From: Tetracentron sinense
Lineage: Eukaryota > Streptophyta > Magnoliopsida > Trochodendrales > Trochodendraceae
Assembly (NCBI GenBank): GCA_015143295.1
Contig: CM026561.1
Span: 44,334,875 to 44,398,874, forward strand
DNA length: 64,000 nt
Reading direction: 5' to 3'
The notes below the pieces were generated by a model, which was given only the letters and a program-made list of their open reading frames with translations, was not told the DNA's origin and did no database searches. Shown here piece after piece: positions 49,901 to 61,082 of the stretch; the stretch's first letter is position 1; every line of letters starts with the position of its first letter. Made by a program: the position numbers and the translations under genes.

Positions 49901-52175
49901 TCATAGGTTTTTTTAACTAGGGAGACATGTTTCTTGATACAAAAAGTGGAGTTTGACCATGGTTAAAGGTCTTAACCAGAGTAAAAATGATCACAGAAGA
50001 TCATTCTAGAATTCTCGGAAAATTTTTGATTTTTTGAGCATTTTTCCAGAATTTTGTGAATTAAGGGTTGCTTAACCATGTTTAAATATTAACCACAAGT
50101 AGATTTAACCATGGTTAAGGGTCTGGTCAGGACTGGGCCCAGAGAGCATGACAGGACCCAAGCTGGCCTCCTACCTGGTTGGGGCCCTGTGCAAAGCCCA
50201 GAAGTTAAAAAAATCGGAATTGAGGTAATGAAATTACCTCCATTGCAATCTCCTTTTTAACCATGGTTTGTAAGGGTTTAACTTGAGTTAGGGGCTAAGC
50301 CAGAGGGTTCTGAGACCATAAGTGTGTAGCCTGAAGTACAGGGAATGCACTAGGCCTTATTTGGGCCCAGGAGGAGGTCACACGTGAGCCCCACACTGGG
50401 CCAAAGGTACTCCATTTGCAAGACTGAAATTGCGAGTTTTAAACTAACCCTGGTTTGTCGGGTTTTAACTCGAGTTAGGGACTGAACCGAAGAGAACTGA
50501 GACCACAGAGGTATAACTTGGACTACAAGAAAGACCCTGAGCCTTTGGTGGGCCCAGAGGGAGGTCTGGAGTGGACCCCACAGTGGACCAAAGGTACCCT
50601 ATTTGGTAGTCCCACCAAATTGTCAACTTAGGTTTAGACTTGATTTAACCATGGTTAAGGGCTGAGTTATAGGCTGGGATGAATATGGAAGATAACCAGG
50701 AGTCTGAGGATCCTAACCATGGCCCTGGACTTGACCAGGGTCTGACTTAACCACAGTTAAGAAGGCTGCAACAATAAAGGCCAATAATGACAATTTTTGA
50801 AAAATATTTTTTCCCTTTGCTGGGGGTGCACCAATGTGAGTCCAGGGGGTTCTTCATGGTTTGAGGACCCCCCAGACCTTAAGGGGATGGACCATGCATG
50901 TGAGGGAGTGGTTAACCCGAGATAAAAACCTCAAGGGTATATCCCATGCATCTATAAAGAAGATGGGGGGAACCTGTCCTTGGTTAGCAGCTATAAATGT
51001 GAAAGAAATGCAATATGGGACCCCTAGAATGGGAACAGGGATCCCTTACAAAGCGTTGAAACAATAAATGAAGATGGGTGAGGGGTGGCCCTACCCTTGC
51101 TCGACTGCTACGGTGGTCGGTGGTGGCTTCGGTGGTGACTGGTACAAGTTGAGGTGAGGACTGAGGAAGGTCTGGAGAGCTCACTGAGGTGCCCTAAGAT
51201 TCATCTAAGGAGATGGACCGTGGCTGGGCTAGTGGGTAATGATATACCCGATCTTGAAATGGCTTTTTCTAAGGTTTCTTGGTGGTGGCGACGTGCAGTG
51301 GTGGGGTGCTGGATTGGGACAGACCTAAGGGGTTAATGAGAAGATAAGGGAGGTCTGGGAATCACCAGAGGTGAATGGCCAAGGCTGGAGGTGGGCAGGC
51401 AGCGTATGGGTAGGGCTTTGGTATGCAAAATCGGAGTGGGTGAACTGTGGAGGTGGTGAGGGATTTATAGGAGTAGGGGAGACCCTTGGGGGTAGTCTGG
51501 GTATTCCCTTAAGCATGGGGAACACCTGAGGAGCGGCCTGGAGCAGCAGGGAGGAGCCTGGGGCAGCAAGGGAGCTGTTGTACGCGGTTCTACTCGAGAA
51601 GACAATGAATAGTGTTCTTTGGTTTTTTTTTTTTGTTTTGGGGCCAGCCCTCACACATACGGGTGAAAGCAATGCTGGGCTTTGCCATTTAAGGGTTTGG
51701 CACCCTAAAAATTTAAATTTTAATGAGTGGGGCCCACTGGAGTTGGGCCCACAGGGGAGGTTTGGTCCACGGTTTTAGGGATTTTTGGGAATGACATTGC
51801 TAATGGGCCTTGAGCCCGAAGGGTTTTAACCTAAGGTTTATCTAGGGTTTAGACTAAGGCTAGGCCTAGGGTTACGTCTAGGGTTTACCTAGGGTTAGAC
51901 CTAGGGTTTAGCTAGGGTTAGCCTAGGGTTTGGTCTAGGGCTTGGACTTTTAATTGAAATGGGCCTTGAACCCGTAGGGTTTTAGGCTTAGGGTTCACCT
52001 AGGATTAGGTCCAAGGTTTACCTAGGGTTAGGTCTAGGGTTTACTTACAGTTAGACCTAGGGTACGGTCTAGGGTTTAGGGTTTTTGCCTAAGGTTTAGG
52101 GCATTGACTGGGGACTCAGCTGGGGATGACCATAGTTAATGATGTTAACCATGGTTAGGGCATGGTGTAAAAATT
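49901..52175 (+). mobile_element. Probable long LTR with AACCATGGTT palindromes
   Basis: A GC-richer block unlike its surroundings. TTAACCATGGTTAA-type palindromes recur (near 49958, 50106, 50262, 50642, 50722, 52145, with variants). A TTTATAGG box lies near 51460, and the block ends GGGTGTTACA at 52175, a plausible LTR 3' end. ORFs inside (50861-51778) encode no known domain. The left TG end and a target duplication were not found, so the extent is inferred. Confidence 0.4.
51815..52105 (+). repeat. CTAGGGTTTA tandem repeat (telomere-like)
   Basis: Dense repeats of (C/A)CTAGGGTTTA and GACCTAGGGTTAG, period roughly 10-20 bp. It resembles the plant telomere repeat TTTAGGG with an inserted CTA. 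The irregular unit and interior location argue for an LTR minisatellite rather than a true telomere. Confidence 0.7.
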
Positions 52176-53217
52176 GGGTGTTACATATGGCTCACAGAAT
52201 TGAAACCATGTGAGCTTTAACTATAATGTTGAAACCATCTAATATGAAGATGAGCTTCATTTTGAAATTATTGTAGGACAACCTTCGCGTGATATCTGAA
52301 AAAAAATTATGATCTAATTTACATTGATTAAGTTGTTAATTTTAGAAGTCTACTACTATATCCCATGTCACTAAGATTGTTTTAATTTATCTCTTAAATG
52401 GGAAATTAGTCTTTATTGGTAAGATTTATAGTGCAGAAGATGTTTATGTGCTTTTTGCCCACTTTTGTGGCCACTTTGTTCGCAATAAGAACAAAATAAA
52501 AGATTAATTCAAGCATCCATAAAAGAATGATCCCAAGAAGCACTTGATATCCTTATCATCTTCAATTACAACCGCTAAAATTCAATAATATTGCTCATAA
52601 TGAAAATTTCTTGATAATTTGCATGGATGTATATAATATGCAATGTTTCGTTTAAATATAAGTTTTCTACCTTTTTTGTTTATACAACGTGCATCGCACG
52701 AGGTTTTTGTGTGTATATAACACGTATAGTTAGAGTGTTTCTATATATGTCACCTATGTCTTCATCTTGATACCAAGTAGAACTCTTTTTCATTTGTGAG
52801 AACACATCATCAATGGGTGGGACCCACTATTTTCTATCATGATCTTCATTTACATCTTATCTTCCCTAAAATTTATCCCTCATTATTTTTCTCTTTAAAG
52901 ACAATGTTCCTTTTAAACATTTGTCCTCCCCTCATTGATTGTGGCAGCTCTCTTATTAATTAATCATATTATTATATTTCTACAATGATAGAGAGTGAGG
53001 TGGGGATGAGCTACGTATTTTTACAAATTTAAATTAAATAAAAAAATTTAATTTATAACATTGGTATGGAAAGATTTTATCTAATTTTATCAAATAAACA
53101 TATCATAACTTAAAATATATCCTATTTATTTTTGATTTTTTGCATTTTTTTTTTCATTTTCTCGTGCATCGCACAAGTGTTTTGTATTACTAATATTATA
53201 TGTCAGTTGAAGTCACA
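52176..53217. other. AT-rich stretch with two Helitron-like hairpins
   Basis: Perfect palindromes CGTGCATCGCACG (52688-52700) and GTGCATCGCAC (53164-53174) lie here. The second is followed 15 bp on by CTAA then T. Both resemble the hairpin of Helitron-like ends elsewhere. The segment between them may be such an element. No gene. Confidence 0.4.
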
Positions 53218-53222
53218 TGACA

Positions 53223-55263
53223 TGTAGTGACCCAAAATTTCTTTCATGATATTAATACAATTAATAAGGGTAGAATGGTCTTTTGTTATGTTATTATGCC
53301 TGTTTTGATTATATCTAAGCAGTGTGGAGTGTTTAAAATGCTTAAACGAATAAAAAATGGAAAAATAATGCGATCGATCACAGAAGACCTACAATCGATC
53401 GCACTCAGTCGAAAACTGGAGAAATTCTTTGTTCTGTTTACGATCGATTAAGGGACCTACAATCGATCGTACTCAGTCGAAAATCTGGGAAACTTTTCTG
53501 GGTGATATGCGAACGATCATCATATGTGCGATCGATCGCACTGGAGAGCTACGATCGATCGCACTGGAGAGCTACGATCGATCGCAGGGTTCGAGTAATC
53601 GATCGCAATCGCGCTCAGGATTTTTTTTAAAGGGTTTCGGAATTTTGGGTTTTAAACCCCCTAGGTTATAAATAGATGTTATATTTCGAGGGTTTTAGGG
53701 TTCTAACTTTTCTACACCTAATTGGGCAAAAAATGAAGAGAAAACCTAAAGTTTTTCAATGGAGATTGCTTAAAGAGGAAGGAGATTACTTGGAGGAGTG
53801 AGATTTGAAGCTTGGAGATCACCCCAAAGCTTCCTTGGAGCGTTTTAAATCAAAGGGAATGATCCCTATGGTTGATATGCCTTCTAACTTAACTCTATTA
53901 TGTAATCTCTATGTTTAAGTATGTTTGATTAAGAGTTTTCTTGCATGATTTTCATGGAAATGAATATATAATTGGGAATTAAAGATTTTATTCATGAAAT
54001 GGGGATTTGTGCATGTATTTAAGAGGTTGGGAACTAGTTGTTTAATTGATGCTTTATAAATTGATGATTGGTTGGAAATGGTGGAAGAGAAATGATGATG
54101 GATTGGGTTTGAATGAATGATTATTAGATTTTGATGAATGCCTATGGTAATGTATGCTTTGAATGAAGAATGAGTTATATGAAATGGAGGAAGGGTGGTT
54201 TTATAGATGAATGAAAATTATATGGGTTTAATGTTCATGAAATGTGTTAAGGAAATGAATGAATTGTGCTAAAATATTAATTATGATTCTTGTATTAAAT
54301 TATACTCTATGTATATGGAATGGTGATCGATATTCGGGTAAGTCAAAACTTAGAGGGAAATCTTCTAAACCGGGAATTCTCTAACCATATGGTATGAGAC
54401 AGTATGGTGGAGTTCCCATGGTAGAAGATCGGAACCTAAGGGATGACCTACTCGAATGTCAATTACGACACTCAAGCACACGTTCACTTGCATGGTAAGT
54501 CTTTAAGTCTCATAAGTCCACATGTCACACAAGCATGCATCCATGACACGAGGAAGTATTAGTCCACGCATGGACATGATATCTCACAACAAAATATCTC
54601 ACAAGCTCTCAAGTATTCGCCCTCGTTTGGACATAAATCTCACAAAAACATGCATCATGTAAGATCAAGTCTAAGAGTTTCTCACACTCACAAGTCTATA
54701 CGAGTCAAGATAATAATATGATATATCTCACATGTTTTTACGCACTTTGATTATATGTTTACGAAATGATTACGATATTAATTATGTTCAAATGATATCA
54801 TGTTGTTAGTTAGACTGCTTATCCGTTGAATGTTTTCAATACTCAGTCGACCTGTTATTGTCGACATATTTAGAGCCAGAGTCGATAGCAGAGCCTTGGA
54901 TAGAGGAAGTGTACGGAGAAAATGAAGAAAGTGATCTCTTCACCGAGGAAATAAGGGATCTCGACCACTTTCCTTATTATTAGATTTCATATTTGCTTTA
55001 AGGACAATTGTAATAGACTCCTGTTACTCAGGTTGATGTTGCTTAGCGTTTTCTATCTTGTTGGATTGTTAGTCAATGTGGCTTATCTTCATGTTGGTAA
55101 GATTTGTATAGAATGGTTTGGCTATATATATCAAATTTTAATATTGTCATTTTTGGAGACTCGTGTTTGGTATGCCTTGTACGTCATGGGATTTAAGCAG
55201 GTTTAAGAATGTAACGGCCCAAGGCCCCATTATATGATCAAGGTGGGGTTTGGGGTCATTACA
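53223..55263 (+). mobile_element. Solo LTR (Gypsy-like), 2.04 kb
   Basis: Starts TGTAGTGACCCAAAATTT and ends GGGGTCATTACA. Flanking 5-mers are TGACA (53218-53222) and TGACG (55264-55268), with 4 of 5 matching. TATAAATA at 53667-53674. It is related to the solo LTR at 248-2989 by structure and 3' sequence. Fragments of the same family lie at 32266-32735 and, inverted, at 35411-35849. No internal region adjoins it. Confidence 0.82.
53369..53674 (+). promoter_or_regulatory. LTR promoter: eight ATCGAT palindromes plus TATA
   Basis: Between 53371 and 53608 there are eight ATCGAT cores, most in the form CGATCGATCGCA. Three are in a 23-bp tandem array (GCACTGGAGAGCTA spacer). TATAAATA follows at 53667. 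The placement is that of a U3 enhancer. Confidence 0.55.
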
Positions 55264-56546
55264 TGACGTATCTCAATGTCTTCCATTCTCTCTTCAAGTT
55301 AATGCCATGTGCCTGTTGATCGACATGGCAAAATCTCTTTAATTGATCCAATGAAATTACATCATGTCATCTACTTAATTAGTTAATTAATAAAATTCTT
55401 TACTTAATTTCTATATAATTAATGAGCTATTTTTTGGACCTAGCTACAATATTATTCCATGTGAGCTAATTAATTAGCTCACTGATATTTTTGCTTAAAT
55501 GAATATTAAATGCATTAATATTAAGATAAAGATAAATAAGGGCATTAGTTACCTTTTTGTTTTTTTTGCTGCCTCTCCACATCCCTTCTTTCCCTCCCAC
55601 TATATGAAACCATCAATGGATATAAGCCAATAAACCATTGAATGGATAATTACTCTCATTAGTTAAGCCATCAAATTAATAACATTTCCTAATCCAAGTC
55701 TTCATATCCTCCCATTAAGGCTAAAACCTTACCTCTCCGTATTCCCCTTTCTCTCTCATTCTCTCCCCCATTCATCTCCTCATACGTTTAACAATTGAGT
55801 TAGTCTATATATGGGTAATCCTAAATATACTCTATAATCCTAACTGTTTATAACTAACCATTAAGGGCTAAGATTTGACTTGAGTTATTTTGTCTTTCTT
55901 AATGTCACATCAGTTCTAATTTTAACAGTTTAATAATGGAGTTAAATGGTTAAGATTAAGGAGTATATTTGAGAGTACACTTTGGGAGTAATTCTTAACA
56001 ATTGGGGTCCACCCCCTTTCTCTCTCATTCTTTCCATTCATCTCGCCTCTCACACACGTCCATGCCCTTTCGCTCTCATTCTACTGTTCTACCCCATTCA
56101 TCTCTCCTCTCATGTTTCAAAAATGTAGGGGGCTATTCCTCTCCCAGATGCTTACAACTCCTCTTGCCCTTTTCTCTTTCTTAACGACTCCTCTTGCCCT
56201 CTCATTCTTACCACCACTTCATCTCCCTCTTTAAGGTTTAATCCGCCCTTATCGATCTCAGTTTAAGCAGCATTGGGTTCACAAGTCAGTTTCACCAACT
56301 CCCTCTCTTCTCAGTCTATTCATGTCCTTACAGCCTTTTTCACCATTGAAGGGCCATTACTATATATATCTATAATCTGTATCTGTTAATTTGATAATCC
56401 TATTGATTTTCATTTTCCTGTTAGCTATTTGGTGCTTTTGTAACGATCATGTACAGAAGAGTATGAACCCAATTGGGGGTGCAAAGCCGTCCCAGGTATT
56501 TCAATTGTCTTTTATTTAGTCTAATTTGATATTCTTGGACAAGTGA
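55264..56546. other. Pyrimidine-rich gene-free stretch
   Basis: CT-rich tracts (CCCTTTCTCTCTCATTCT near 55745 and 56018, then CCATTCATCTC) are repeated two or three times between 55740 and 56230. A short possible exon near 56464-56496 (MNPIGGAKPSQ before GTATTT) has no supporting match. Nothing else recognised. Confidence 0.4.
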
Positions 56547-56908
56547 TGATGCAGGCAGGGCCTACTGGGACTCAGCTCGGGTGACGAGCTATGATGATAA
56601 AGGGATTTAACCTTCCGCTCCCATCAGTCGCGGCTTTTGTGGAGTATTGGTTAGGTCCTTGCACCAAATGGTATCAGAGCTCAGGTTCGAGTCCCCTTGC
56701 TAGCGTTTGTGATTTCAGCGAGCACTAGGGTGGGATCCGTGTCCTGTGTCACCCTCTCGCGAGACGCGAGATTTCAACAGGGGGAGTCTGATGCAGGCAG
56801 GGCCCACTGGGACTCAGCTCGGGTGACGAGCTATGATGATAAAGGGATTTAACCTTCCGCTCCCATCAGTCGCGGCTTTTGTGGAGTATTGGTTAGGTCC
56901 TTGCACCA
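56547..56908 (+). mobile_element. TRIM retrotransposon, 362 bp, complete
   Basis: Two 120-bp LTRs (56547-56666 and 56789-56908) start TGATGCAGGC and end TTGCACCA, and they differ at one base (T/C). A perfect 5-bp duplication AGTGA lies at 56542-56546 and 56909-56913. The primer-binding site TGGTATCAGAGC (56669-56680) matches the initiator-Met tRNA 3' end. The purine tract CAGGGGGAG (about 56778-56786) precedes the 3' LTR. The internal region is 122 bp and non-coding. All parts needed in cis for retrotransposition by a helper are present. Confidence 0.96.
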
Positions 56909-58470
56909 AGTGATAATGCTGAAACTTTCCCTCTCTTTAAGGGTTATTTTTTTCCTTTTCACTTTAAAAAAAAATTCTCTGTCTAGCTGTAAAGCTCCCT
57001 TTTGTAATGGGTGAAGGCACAAACAAAAGGGGAATAGATATGTAAACAGATACAGATTAGGAATTTTTGTAACCATCGTGTATAAAAGATTATGGATTTT
57101 TAAAAAAAATTTCAAGGAAACTTGTGCTGAAAATGGATGATGCTTTGCCTTTGTTTGGTCTTGGAATCTTAGGTTATCACCAAGTTGTTTGTTAATAATG
57201 ATACCAACTACGGTTCTCTTCGTTCAAAGTTGTGTCATCCTATATGAAAACAATTATGTTTTCATCTTCCCATCAACCACTTTTCAAGATTGATAGACAT
57301 GGCAAACATTAGTCATAGGAAAAATTAGAAGGTTAGGTTTGCTTCTTTAATTTTTATGGCTAAGCAATTAACATTTTTGTATATTCCAGTTTCATTGAGT
57401 TAAGAAGGACCTGAGCAACTATAAGGTGGGCTTACAAGTCTAAAGTTTTGATTGTGGAAAGCGACTTCTCATCCTCCTCCTTCACATTGTTATCTTCCTG
57501 AAAGATAGTCATACAAGTAACCTTCAGCTAGGCTCTATCTACCATCCCAAATCCATCTTTTCAATTTTTTTCTCGACTAAAACTTTTCAAATTTCAAGAA
57601 AATAAAATAATTAATGAACTCTAATATTTCCAAATTGAAGGAACTAACAAAGATTTCAACTCTTAGTGCTTTAACATCCTGCCAACAAACTCTTGGTAGT
57701 AAGTAGCATTTATTCCAGACAATGATCCAAGTCTGCAACAAGAGGAAAAAGTAAAAAATTTCCAACAGACCAAAAAAAAACATTTTGCTTCTTCTTCATT
57801 TATTTTTTTTCTCCATGGTTGTATTAATCTAGTCCCCTTTATTCAGGTAAAATCAAAACAACCCTTTATTCCCTCTATAATGCTTTGTAAAACAATTATC
57901 TTTAAATTGTATGGATGCACAAGAAAATTACTCCTAGACATTCCAGCTGCTTTCTAAACTGGACAGTAACAAATAGTACAAGTTTCCTTCTATGTCTTTC
58001 TCAAATCTCCCCATATCTCTCTATTAGATGAAATCCTATTTCATTTTCTTCTTTGTATCTATATTGTTGAGACCATCGGGCTTCTTTATTGCGACATGAC
58101 TTACTCCTCTTAATCTAGCAAAAAATTAGCAATTATCATTTTGCGTGTATGCTCAGTGGTCCCCAATTTTTAAAGTTGATGTACAAAGATGAACTGAATG
58201 TGCTTACTTAGAACTAGAAAATTCTCTTTAATCCTTTTGTAGTTGATGGTGGACTGAGTTTTTGTCTACTCAGTATCCATCTGAGTGTACAGTTTAATTA
58301 ACTGTATTTCATTTTTTTTTTCTTTTTTAGAGCATATGACTAATGTTTTGGTCAAAATTATGAGGAAACTACCACACAATCATGAGTATTAATGTTATCG
58401 GTTGTCCCATATTGAATGCTATAATTATTTGAACTAAGGATAAAAAAAATTTAACTTTCAATAGCACACC
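56909..58470. other. Gene-free AT-rich stretch
   Basis: No recognised gene or complete element. Short ORFs are low-complexity. Confidence 0.4.
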
Positions 58471-58625
58471 ACTACTGCTTGCTCCGGTCCAATGGTATTG
58501 AGTGGCCTCTCCTGAGAGAGAGGTCATGGGATAATCCCAATGGGTTCCCCCCCACTAATGACTAACCGATGATTGATATTAACAATAGCTAAATACTAAC
58601 ACCATAAAAAAAAAAAAAAACAATA
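58471..58625 (+). mobile_element. Possible tRNA-derived SINE fragment
   Basis: CAATGGTATTGAGTGG (A box-like) is followed about 35 bp on by AGGTCATGGGATAATCCC (B box-like). An A15 run ends at about 58620, with ACAATAGCTA on both sides of a short piece before the run. The promoter boxes are weak matches, so this is tentative. Confidence 0.35.
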
Positions 58626-58734
58626 GCTATATTGTGGCAGATTCAAAATTTATAGATTAAATTAGTTTGGTTCATTTTGCTTCTACAAGTATCTTTTTCT
58701 TTTCACTTATTATATTCATTCTTCGAGTCCGATC

Positions 58735-58757
58735 TCGCACCCGGGGTGTTTGCTAGT
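58735..58757 (+). mobile_element. Helitron-like 3' terminus (plus strand)
   Basis: The hairpin CACCCGGGGTG (58739-58749) is followed by TTTG and CTAG (58753-58756), then T. Same layout as the minus-strand terminus at 10009, with the identical TTTGCTAG ending. The rest of the element was not defined. Confidence 0.45.
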
Positions 58758-58889
58758 AAATATATAATCCAATTCAAAGTCAATCGAAAACTTTTTGAAG
58801 TCCAACTCCTTTTTATTGTTTTGGAGGCAAGATCAGAACACAGTATTAGTCAGAGATATTTAAAGAGAGTAGTAACAAAGTATTTATAA

Positions 58890-59330
58890 TAGGGGTTTTC
58901 CCTGATTGCCCCTGTAGTTTGGTTTTGTTCTCAAAATACCCACATTTTAAAAACTTTTTCCACAAGAGTCCCAAACCCACCCAACTACTTAATCACACTA
59001 GGTCAGCCTGGTCCATTGACTATAAAAGCAGAGAAAACCTTATCTATGGTTATCTATGGGATATGATTAAGGATATGAATATCACAATTCAACAAAGAAG
59101 ATATAATTAGAGAACAATCTAAAATGCACCAGGCACCCAAATGAGACATTTTTTTACCTTTATTTTTTTTGGTAAATGTGGGTATCCTAGACCTAGACTC
59201 AGACTAATCCCACGTGATGTGTAGGTAAACCCCCAACCCATATATCCGATATTGAGGGGAGCCCAGACTCGCTCGTCAACCCTTCTCCTAGGAAAAGCTA
59301 TTGTAATGGGAAAAATTGGTAGATCTGGCA
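58890..59330. repeat. Dispersed repeat with SINE insertion
   Basis: Matches 19970-20215 and 20405-20480 near gene 1 (CAGCCTGGTCCATTGAC, AGAGAAAACCTTATC, AAATGCACCAGG, CAACCCTTCTCC). The match is interrupted by the SINE fragment at 59162-59275. Confidence 0.8.
59162..59275 (-). mobile_element. Truncated SINE, same family as 22019-22188
   Basis: On the minus strand it matches the 3' two thirds of the SINE at 22019 (GGGCTCCC, then TCAATATCGG, TGGGACTA, GGATATCC-like and a T/A tail). The pol III promoter part is missing, as in 5'-truncated insertions. The paralogous repeat at 20160-20180 has the empty site. Confidence 0.75.
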
Positions 59331-59334
59331 AGTC

Positions 59335-59485
59335 AACTAAGGACGAGCCTGTGGTCAGTTAAGGACAAACACGTGGTCAATTGTGGATGAGCCCGTCCTC
59401 AAATTGAGGATGAGCCCGTCTTCAATTAAGGACGAACCTGTTTCTGATTGAGGATGAACTCATACTCAAGCGAAGACATTGCCGA
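59335..59485 (+). repeat. 22-24 bp tandem repeat, about six units
   Basis: Units of the form CAATTGAGGATGAGCCCGTC with variation begin near 59335, 59358, 59381, 59401, 59423 and 59446. It probably belongs to the LTR or leader of the Gypsy element whose pol fragment follows. Confidence 0.75.
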
Positions 59486-59949
59486 CCTAGTATGAGGACG
59501 GAACATTGGAATTCAATCCTCTAGCAGTTCATTAATGACGCACTCATGAATTAGGTGAATATCTCTGACTTCACATTTAATACTAGTCACCTCGAACCGC
59601 TTTCGGCCCTTGGACCAACCTGATAAGGAGGGATGTGCATTTATGGTAAGATCTTTGTCTGACAGTTTTGGAATTCACGAGTACGGATGACCATGGGAAT
59701 CTCAACCTATAAGTACTTTGAAGATCTCAATGACCAGGGATCAACAATTCACAGACCACCATCCTCCATCACCCTTCAATTCCATCTTAGGAAGGAGGTG
59801 GACACATGAAATGAAGGCCGTTCCGTCCTCCTATTATCAAGTCTTGAAATTTCTCACGCAAGAAGGGCCGAAGGAGATCAGAGGGGATCAATTAGCATCA
59901 CAAAAATGTCATTTCACATTGTCTTAATCACCAAAATGAAAATTACATT

Positions 59950-60560
59950 GCGAGGCAATCGAGGACGGGAAATTCGTTGAGGTTGCCGAGAGGCCAACCA
60001 TTGATCCAACAAAGGCCATGGACCTAGGGACGAAAGAGGCACCACGAGTGGTCCATATCGGCACGGGTATGACCACCTACGAAGAGGCTGAACTGCTATG
60101 TTTCTTGAAGAACAATTTCGATGTTTTTGTCAGGTCACACGATGACATGCCAGGGGTCAGCACAAAAGTCATCTGTTATCATCTGAATGTTGACCCCACC
60201 GTCACCCCAATGAAGCAAAGGCCACAAAGACTTGCTCCTGCCTTCCATGATGCAGTTAACGAAGAAATTGACAAGCTCATTAAGGCAGGGATCATCCGGG
60301 AGGTTCAATATCTGGACTGGATAACAAATGTGGTAACAATTCCAAAAAAAAAAGTTAGACTTTATATTGATTTTACTAATGTAAATAAAGCATATCCAAA
60401 AGACTCTTTCCATTTTCCTAGGGTTGATAGACTTATTACTTCAACTGTTGGTCATGAAATGTTGTCACTCATAGATGGGTATTCAGGCTACAACCAGATT
60501 TTCCTGGCCGAAGAAGATCAAGAGAAGACTTCATTCACCACAAAACAATATGATACCCGT
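59950..60560 (+). pseudogene. Gypsy (Tat-like) reverse transcriptase fragment
   Basis: The frame encodes the start of a Ty3/Gypsy RT: DVFVRSHDDMPGV, LNVDPTVTPMKQRPQRL, EEIDKLIKAGIIREVQY, RLYIDFTNVNKAYPKDSF and LIDGYSGYNQI, ending at DQEKTSFTT. The catalytic YxDD motif, RNase H and integrase are missing. The frame runs open from about 59950. It resembles the Tat/Ogre branch. The fragment ends abruptly next to a minus-strand gag. Confidence 0.88.
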
Positions 60561-60589
60561 CGTATAGACCCGTGATGAAGTCGGTGGTC

Positions 60590-61082
60590 GAGTCACCCAG
60601 CTGAAGTAAATCCCTTCACTATACAGGCACTTATTTACATTTCGGAAATGGAAAAGGTGTCGGGGCTCTATATGATACCTGTCTCTAATGAATTTGCTAA
60701 CCATAGACATATACCTGTAAAAATGCGGATGCATTTGACCTAGGGCGAGCTGCAGTAAGGACAGCATGTCCTCAACAATGGGCTCGAGAGGAAACTGGAG
60801 ACCAGCCTCCAGTTGAGCTAGATGGACCACGGTGACCCCGAAACGACAGTCCATTAGATAGTCATCAGATTTGTATTGAATTTTGACACCGGGGGGAATT
60901 TGGTATAGGGCCCTGATATGGTCAAGAGTATGCATCTGATATTTCCTGGACTTAGGGGAGGACGAAATGTAAGATCCTATAGGGACACTACCTGAACTAC
61001 TTTCTCCACTAATGCTTTCAGGTTTCAATTTGGTTTTGGAAGATGCAAAAGGAAACACAAGAACAAGAGAGTTCTTGACCAA
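60590..61082 (-). pseudogene. Gypsy-type gag N-terminal domain fragment (minus strand)
   Basis: The minus-strand frame reads DHIRALYQIPPGVKIQYKSD, then LEAGLQFPLEPIVEDMLSLL, then QMHPHFYRYMSMVSKFI. This is the plant 'putative gypsy type transposon' domain found at the start of Tat-lineage gag proteins. A Ser-rich leader lies before it. The ATG at 61082 is plausible. The rest of gag is gone where it meets the plus-strand RT fragment at about 60575. Confidence 0.7.

Noticed and set aside
51815..52105. Interstitial telomere from a chromosome fusion
   Set aside because: The unit is CTAGGGTTTA/GACCTAGGGTTAG with irregular spacing, not tandem TTTAGGG. It sits inside a block that looks like an LTR.
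53227..53671. Two ORFs at the start of the solo LTR as genes
   Set aside because: Their sequence is set by the CGATCGATCG cluster, and similar LTR fragments do not keep the frames.
56464..56496. Short first exon encoding MNPIGGAKPSQ
   Set aside because: Only 11 codons before a GT. No downstream exon gives a recognisable protein.
56669..56692. tRNA gene fragment near TGGTATCAGAGC
   Set aside because: It lies directly after a 120-bp LTR and is the primer-binding site of the TRIM element, not a tRNA gene.
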